This document shows positions 60,518 to 64,000 of a stretch of 64,000 nt of DNA, in pieces. The notes below the pieces were generated by a model. That model saw only the letters and a list, made by a program, of their open reading frames with translations. It searched no databases and was not told where the DNA came from. The DNA lies in contig NZ_VYXP01000001.1 of assembly GCF_008725655.1 (NCBI RefSeq), positions 248,001 to 312,000 on the forward strand. Reading direction: 5' to 3'. Both the position numbers and the translations under genes were made by a program. Positions within the stretch are counted from its first letter, which is position 1; every line of letters begins with the position of its first letter. Origin of the DNA: Marinihelvus fidelis. GTDB taxonomy: Bacteria > Pseudomonadota > Gammaproteobacteria > Xanthomonadales > SZUA-36.

Positions 60518-62265
60518 CCCGGGCCGCGAATGAACCGCCCCGGGGTTGCGCCGGTGTGCTCGCCGTCGCGCAGTACCGGAACACCGTTGACGAGCACATC
60601 GCGAACGCCGGTGGCGTACTGCTGCGGCTCGGCGAACGTGGCGTGGTCGGCGATGGTGGCCGGGTCGAACACCACGATGTCGGCAAAGTAGCCTTCTTCC
60701 AGCGCGCCGCGGTCGGTGATCTTCAGGTTGGCGGCGGGGAAGGTCGTCAGGCGGCGGATGGCCTCGGGTAGCGTGATGACCTGTTCTTCGCGCACATACT
60801 TGCCCAGCAGCCGGGCCACGTTGCCATAAGCGCGCGGGTGCGTGCTGGACAGCAGGAACACGCCTTCAGGCGCGCTGGACTCGGCGTCTGAACCGAAGGC
60901 CATCCAGGGCAGGGCGATCTTCTTCTTAACGTTCTCTTCCGACATGATGAAGTACACCGTGCCGACGCGGCTCTCGTCCTCGATGACCAGGTCCATCATG
61001 GTGTCGATGGGGTCGGTGCCGCGCATTTGCGCCACTTCTGCCAGTGTCTTGCCGGTCAGCGGCTTCAGTTCCGGGTTCTTGAAGCCGATCAGGATCAGGC
61101 CCTCGGCGCCGCCGGCGGCCAGGTACAGGTTTTCCCACTCGTCGCTGGGTGTGGTGATTTCCTCGTGCATCTTCGCGCGGATTTCCGGGTCTTTCAGGCG
61201 CTCGATCCATTGCGCGTCGCCGCCTTCCTGCACCCAGGGCGGCATCGAGGCGTCCAGCCCGGTGGCGCCGGCGGTGTAGTTGTACATGTCGGCGGTGATG
61301 TCCAGGCCCTCTGCGCGGGCGGCCTCGATCATATTGATGGCCTGGTCCATCTTGGCGTGGTTATCGATGCCCGCCGCCTTCAGGTGGTAGACCTCGGCGC
61401 CCAAACCGGCCTCGCGGCTGATGGTGATCAGCTCTTCGAGTGCTTCCAGGAACTTGGCGCCTTCGCTGCGCATGTGCGAGATGTAGCGGCCGCCGTACTC
61501 GGCGGCGACTTCGCTGAGCGCGATCAGTTCGGCGGTATCGGCGTAGAAGGCCGGCGCGTAGATCAGCGATGAGCCGACGCCCATGGCGCCTTCTTCCATC
61601 GCGTCGCGCACCAGCTGGCGCATGCGGTCGAGCTCTTCGGGCGTCGGTGCGCGGTCCTCGTAGCCCAGTTCGTGAATGCGGATGGTGGTGGCGCCCACAA
61701 ACGAGGCCACGTTGGGCGAGATGCCTTTCTCTTCCAGGAACTCAAAGTAACCGCCGAACGTGGTCCAGGGGATGTCGTACTTGATGTCCCATTGCTGCTT
61801 CAGGGCCTCTTCGCGCATCGATTCGTTGATGGGGCCCATGGTCCAGCCCTCGCCCATCACCTCCAGGGTCACGCCCTGGCGGATGTCGCTCTGCGACTTG
61901 CCATCCTCGATCAGCGACTCGGTGGCCCAGCTGAGCATGTTGATGAAGCCGGGCGCGACGGCCAGGCCGGTGGCGTCGATGGTGGATTCCGCGCTGCCCA
62001 GGTCGCTGCCTATGGCGACGATGCGGTCGCCTTCAACCGCGATATCCGCGCTGTAGGGTTCACCGCCGTGACCGTCGTACACGGTGCCGCCGGAGATTAG
62101 CAGGTCAAACTGTGGCGGCGCAGGGGTTGCAGCCTGCTCGACAGGCTCTTGCTTGCCGCAAGCGGCCAGGGCGAACAGCGATACGGCGACCAGTGATGAC
62201 AACAGCGGCAGTTGGCGGGGGGTGTGCGGCACGGAACGTTCCTTGTGATGGTTGTGATGACTCAT
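60502..62265 (-). CDS. D-aminoacylase-like amidohydrolase lipoprotein lacking the HxH motif
   Basis: A lipobox FALAACG gives an acylated C36. The rest is an amidohydrolase barrel of the N-acyl-D-amino-acid deacylase group: YDGHGGEPYSADIAVEGDRIVAIG, GVTLEVMGEGWTMGP, YISHMRSEG, EVYHLKAAG, MAFGSDAESSA and LLGKYVREEQVITLPEAIRRLTTFPAANLKITDRGALEEGYFADIVVFDP. The position where the usual HxH metal motif follows PGFI is N109-M-L-S-W instead, and the usual Cys region reads GEGW, so metal binding must differ or be lost. The start at 62265 has GGGAGAG; a GTG at 62232 behind AAGGA is the alternative. It is divergent from the class C hydrolase. Confidence 0.85.
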   Translation of the reverse strand: MSHHNHHKERSVPHTPRQLPLLSSLVAVSLFALAACGKQEPVEQAATPAPPQFDLLISGGTVYDGHGGEPYSADIAVEGDRIVAIGSDLGSAESTIDATGLAVAPGFINMLSWATESLIEDGKSQSDIRQGVTLEVMGEGWTMGPINESMREEALKQQWDIKYDIPWTTFGGYFEFLEEKGISPNVASFVGATTIRIHELGYEDRAPTPEELDRMRQLVRDAMEEGAMGVGSSLIYAPAFYADTAELIALSEVAAEYGGRYISHMRSEGAKFLEALEELITISREAGLGAEVYHLKAAGIDNHAKMDQAINMIEAARAEGLDITADMYNYTAGATGLDASMPPWVQEGGDAQWIERLKDPEIRAKMHEEITTPSDEWENLYLAAGGAEGLILIGFKNPELKPLTGKTLAEVAQMRGTDPIDTMMDLVIEDESRVGTVYFIMSEENVKKKIALPWMAFGSDAESSAPEGVFLLSSTHPRAYGNVARLLGKYVREEQVITLPEAIRRLTTFPAANLKITDRGALEEGYFADIVVFDPATIADHATFAEPQQYATGVRDVLVNGVPVLRDGEHTGATPGRFIRGPGYDAD

Positions 62266-62335
62266 TGTAAGCACACTCTCCCGCGCCACGCGCTTTTCAT
62301 CTATGGTGACGGCAGTGAAATGACAGGAGTGCGAG

Positions 62336-63436
62336 ATGAATCCGATGGGTCGACGTTTTCTGGCCTGCGTTGCCCTGACGTTGTGCCTGCTGGCACCGGT
62401 CGTGGCACAGGCACGTGATCTGTCCCACACCGCCCGTGCGGAGGCCGTCGCCAGTGCGTTTTTTGAGCAATCGGGCTCGCCGGGGTTGGCGGTATCCGTG
62501 GGCCTGAACGGCCAGCTGGCCTGGTCCGCCGGCTATGGCATGGCCGACCTGGAGCAGGGTGTTTCGGTGGACCCGGCGACGACGAAGTTTCGTATTGGCA
62601 GCGTCATCAAGCCGATGACCGCGGTAGCCATCGCCCAGCTGGTCGAGGCCGGTAAGATCGACCTGGACGCGCCGGTGCAGGCGTATGTGCCGGCCTTCCC
62701 GCTGAAATCCGCGCCCGTGACCACGCGCGGCCTGCTGGCCCACCTGGCGGGCATTCGCCATTACGCCGGCGACGAGTTCATGCTTCGTGAGCGCTACGAC
62801 ACCGTGGATGCCGGGCTGGCGATCTTCATGAATGATCCTTTGGTCAACGCGCCGGGCAGCGCCTACGTGTACTCGTCCTACGGCTACAACCTGCTGGGCG
62901 CGGTCATCGAGGGCGCGTCCGGGCAGGACTACCTCGCCTACATGCGTGACCACGTGACCGGGCCCATGGGCATGAACGATACGGAGCCGGACTGGTTGGC
63001 ACCGATTATTGCCGGCCGTGGCCGTTACTACGTCCAGCGGGACGGTGAAATCTTCAACGCGCCGGAGGTCGACAACAGCTACAAGTGGGCCAGCGGCGGT
63101 TATGTCGGCACCAGCGAAGACCTGGTTCGCTTTGGCCTGGCCATGCTCCACCGGCCCGGATTGAGCGAGCAGACGCTGGACACATTCTGGACCGAGCAGT
63201 CGACGACCGGCGGCGAGCCCACGGGCTATGGCCTGGGCTGGCGGGTAACCCGAGATGACGCCGGGACACTCTGGATCGGCCACGGCGGCGGTTCCGTGGG
63301 CGGCACGACCACGTTCTGGTTCCAGCCTGAAACCGGGTTCGTGCTCGCGGCCATCAGCAACCTGTCGCAGTTCGACTTTGGCACCTTGCCGGCCGAGCTG
63401 TCCGCCGCCTTCACGGAGACCATGCCGGATCCTTGA
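62336..63436 (+). CDS. Class C beta-lactamase-like exported serine hydrolase
   Basis: A signal peptide (RRFLACVALTLCLLAPVVAQARD) is followed by the serine hydrolase motifs: S89-V-I-K92 (SxxK), Y179-S-S181 in YSSYGYN (YxS, as in LACTB-type hydrolases rather than YxN) and HGGGSVGG near residue 317 (HxG). At 366 residues it is a normal member of the class C/LACTB family. Such enzymes hydrolyse esters, peptides or beta-lactams; the target is not known. The ATG at 62336 or the next in-frame ATG is the start. Confidence 0.9.
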   Translation: MNPMGRRFLACVALTLCLLAPVVAQARDLSHTARAEAVASAFFEQSGSPGLAVSVGLNGQLAWSAGYGMADLEQGVSVDPATTKFRIGSVIKPMTAVAIAQLVEAGKIDLDAPVQAYVPAFPLKSAPVTTRGLLAHLAGIRHYAGDEFMLRERYDTVDAGLAIFMNDPLVNAPGSAYVYSSYGYNLLGAVIEGASGQDYLAYMRDHVTGPMGMNDTEPDWLAPIIAGRGRYYVQRDGEIFNAPEVDNSYKWASGGYVGTSEDLVRFGLAMLHRPGLSEQTLDTFWTEQSTTGGEPTGYGLGWRVTRDDAGTLWIGHGGGSVGGTTTFWFQPETGFVLAAISNLSQFDFGTLPAELSAAFTETMPDP

Positions 63437-63508
63437 CGCCCCGTTCACAACGGCGCGGGTAACGTCGTCACCTGGATAAGGCGCCTGCCGCGCCCCGGAG
63501 ACAACGAC

Positions 63509-64000
63509 GTGAGCAGTATCAGCGAGACCCAGGCACAGGGCACATACTTCACCGAGCGGGCCATGGCCTGGGCGGAAGCGGGGCGTGTGCCCGATGCGCT
63601 GGTCCGTGCCGGCATTCGCCACCTGTGTCGCCGTCGCCTGGCCGACATCGGCGCCGACCGCGACGACCTCGCCGACCAGCGGACGGAACGTTTCGCCAGG
63701 CAGATGTCCGCCTCGCCGATCGCACTGGTGCCCGACCTGGCCAATGAGCAGCACTACGAGGTGCCGTCGGCGTTCTTCGACCTGGTGCTGGGGACCCATC
63801 GCAAGTACAGCTGCGCCTGCTGGGATGAAGGCATCACCCACCTGGACGCCGCCGAGGCGCGGGCGCTGGAGGTCACCTGCGAGCGTGCCGCCCTCAGTGA
63901 TGGCATGGACATCCTGGACCTGGGGTGCGGCTGGGGAACGTTGTCCTTGTGGATGGCCGAGCGCTATCCCGCCAGCCGGATCCTGGCCGTCAGCAACTCT
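63509..64000 (+). CDS. N-terminal part of SAM-dependent methyltransferase (cyclopropane fatty-acid synthase / coclaurine N-methyltransferase-like)
   Basis: The gene runs off the right edge after 164 codons. It begins with GTG at 63509 behind GGAG. NEQHYEVPSAFFDLVLGTHRKYSCACWDEG is the signature shared by cyclopropane-fatty-acyl-phospholipid synthases and coclaurine-type N-methyltransferases, and MDILDLGCGWGTLSLWMAERYP is the SAM-binding motif I. The substrate cannot be told from the fragment, and the family is ambiguous between phospholipid cyclopropanation and N-methylation. No signal peptide. Confidence 0.82.
   Translation, partial: MSSISETQAQGTYFTERAMAWAEAGRVPDALVRAGIRHLCRRRLADIGADRDDLADQRTERFARQMSASPIALVPDLANEQHYEVPSAFFDLVLGTHRKYSCACWDEGITHLDAAEARALEVTCERAALSDGMDILDLGCGWGTLSLWMAERYPASRILAVSNS

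Noticed and set aside
62297-63841. Antisense open frame of 514 codons opposite the class C hydrolase
   Set aside because: The plus-strand gene has a signal peptide and SxxK, YxS and HxG motifs; the antisense product has none.
1-64000. tRNA, CRISPR, phage or insertion-sequence features
   Set aside because: No gap holds a cloverleaf, regular repeat-spacer array, transposase, integrase or terminal inverted repeats.

Overview
The window is a 64 kb, GC-rich, densely coding chromosomal stretch from a Gram-negative bacterium, most likely a free-living gammaproteobacterium in the broad Xanthomonadales/Chromatiales/Woeseiales neighbourhood. The assignment rests on clear homologues of YbiI, YajQ, DeaD, a PiuC/YbiX-type hydroxylase, a DUF3579 protein, a SlyD-like FKBP, an AguA/AguB/SpeA polyamine set, and many lipoproteins, Tat substrates and an outer-membrane barrel. 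I see no tRNA, rRNA, CRISPR array, prophage, integrase or insertion sequence. Both end genes are cut by the window edge. The placement is inferred from protein families only.

Layout. 0-12.4 kb is rich in secreted proteins of uncertain role: a truncated zinc metalloprotease, a Cys-rich secreted protein translationally coupled to an HEXXH protein, and an 1888-residue exported protein with PPC-like repeats and two vWA domains. 12.5-18.2 kb carries a YdbS/YdbT-like PH-domain pair, then a molybdopterin sulfite-oxidase-like enzyme fused to cytochrome c and a dihaem cytochrome c-rhodanese-LamG fusion, which together look like a periplasmic sulfur-oxidation module. 18-27 kb is mixed: DUF3313, a Tat-exported Gfo/Idh/MocA oxidoreductase, FKBP, an unusual penicillin-binding-type serine hydrolase, a metzincin-like protease, an epimerase and a DNA photolyase.

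27.1-32.0 kb is a tight four-gene polyamine operon: aguA, a deoxyhypusine-synthase-like gene (speY type), speA and aguB. SpeA makes agmatine from arginine, AguA makes N-carbamoylputrescine, AguB releases putrescine, and the SpeY-like enzyme presumably transfers an aminobutyl group to give homospermidine or a related triamine. 32-38.8 kb holds a large secreted repeat protein, an outer-membrane barrel, yajQ and deaD.

38.8-63 kb has a carbohydrate flavour: GH43, a DMT transporter, a ThuA-like protein, a secreted beta-helix protein behind a LacI-type palindrome, a GntP permease divergent from a three-gene operon (gluconate-dehydrogenase subunit 3-like chaperone, GMC oxidoreductase with a Cys cluster, DUF1080), and a GH105-like hydrolase. 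The three-gene operon fits oxidation of glycosides to 3-keto sugars followed by cleavage. Interspersed are alkaline phosphatase with a DUF2235 hydrolase, a DUF885 lipoprotein, an MscS channel, an amidohydrolase lacking its usual HxH motif, and a class C beta-lactamase-like hydrolase.

Gene packing is extreme: 13 convergent gene pairs are visible, 6 overlap at their stop ends (two share one CTAG as both stop codons), and several others are separated by very strong GC-rich hairpins that cover a stop codon.
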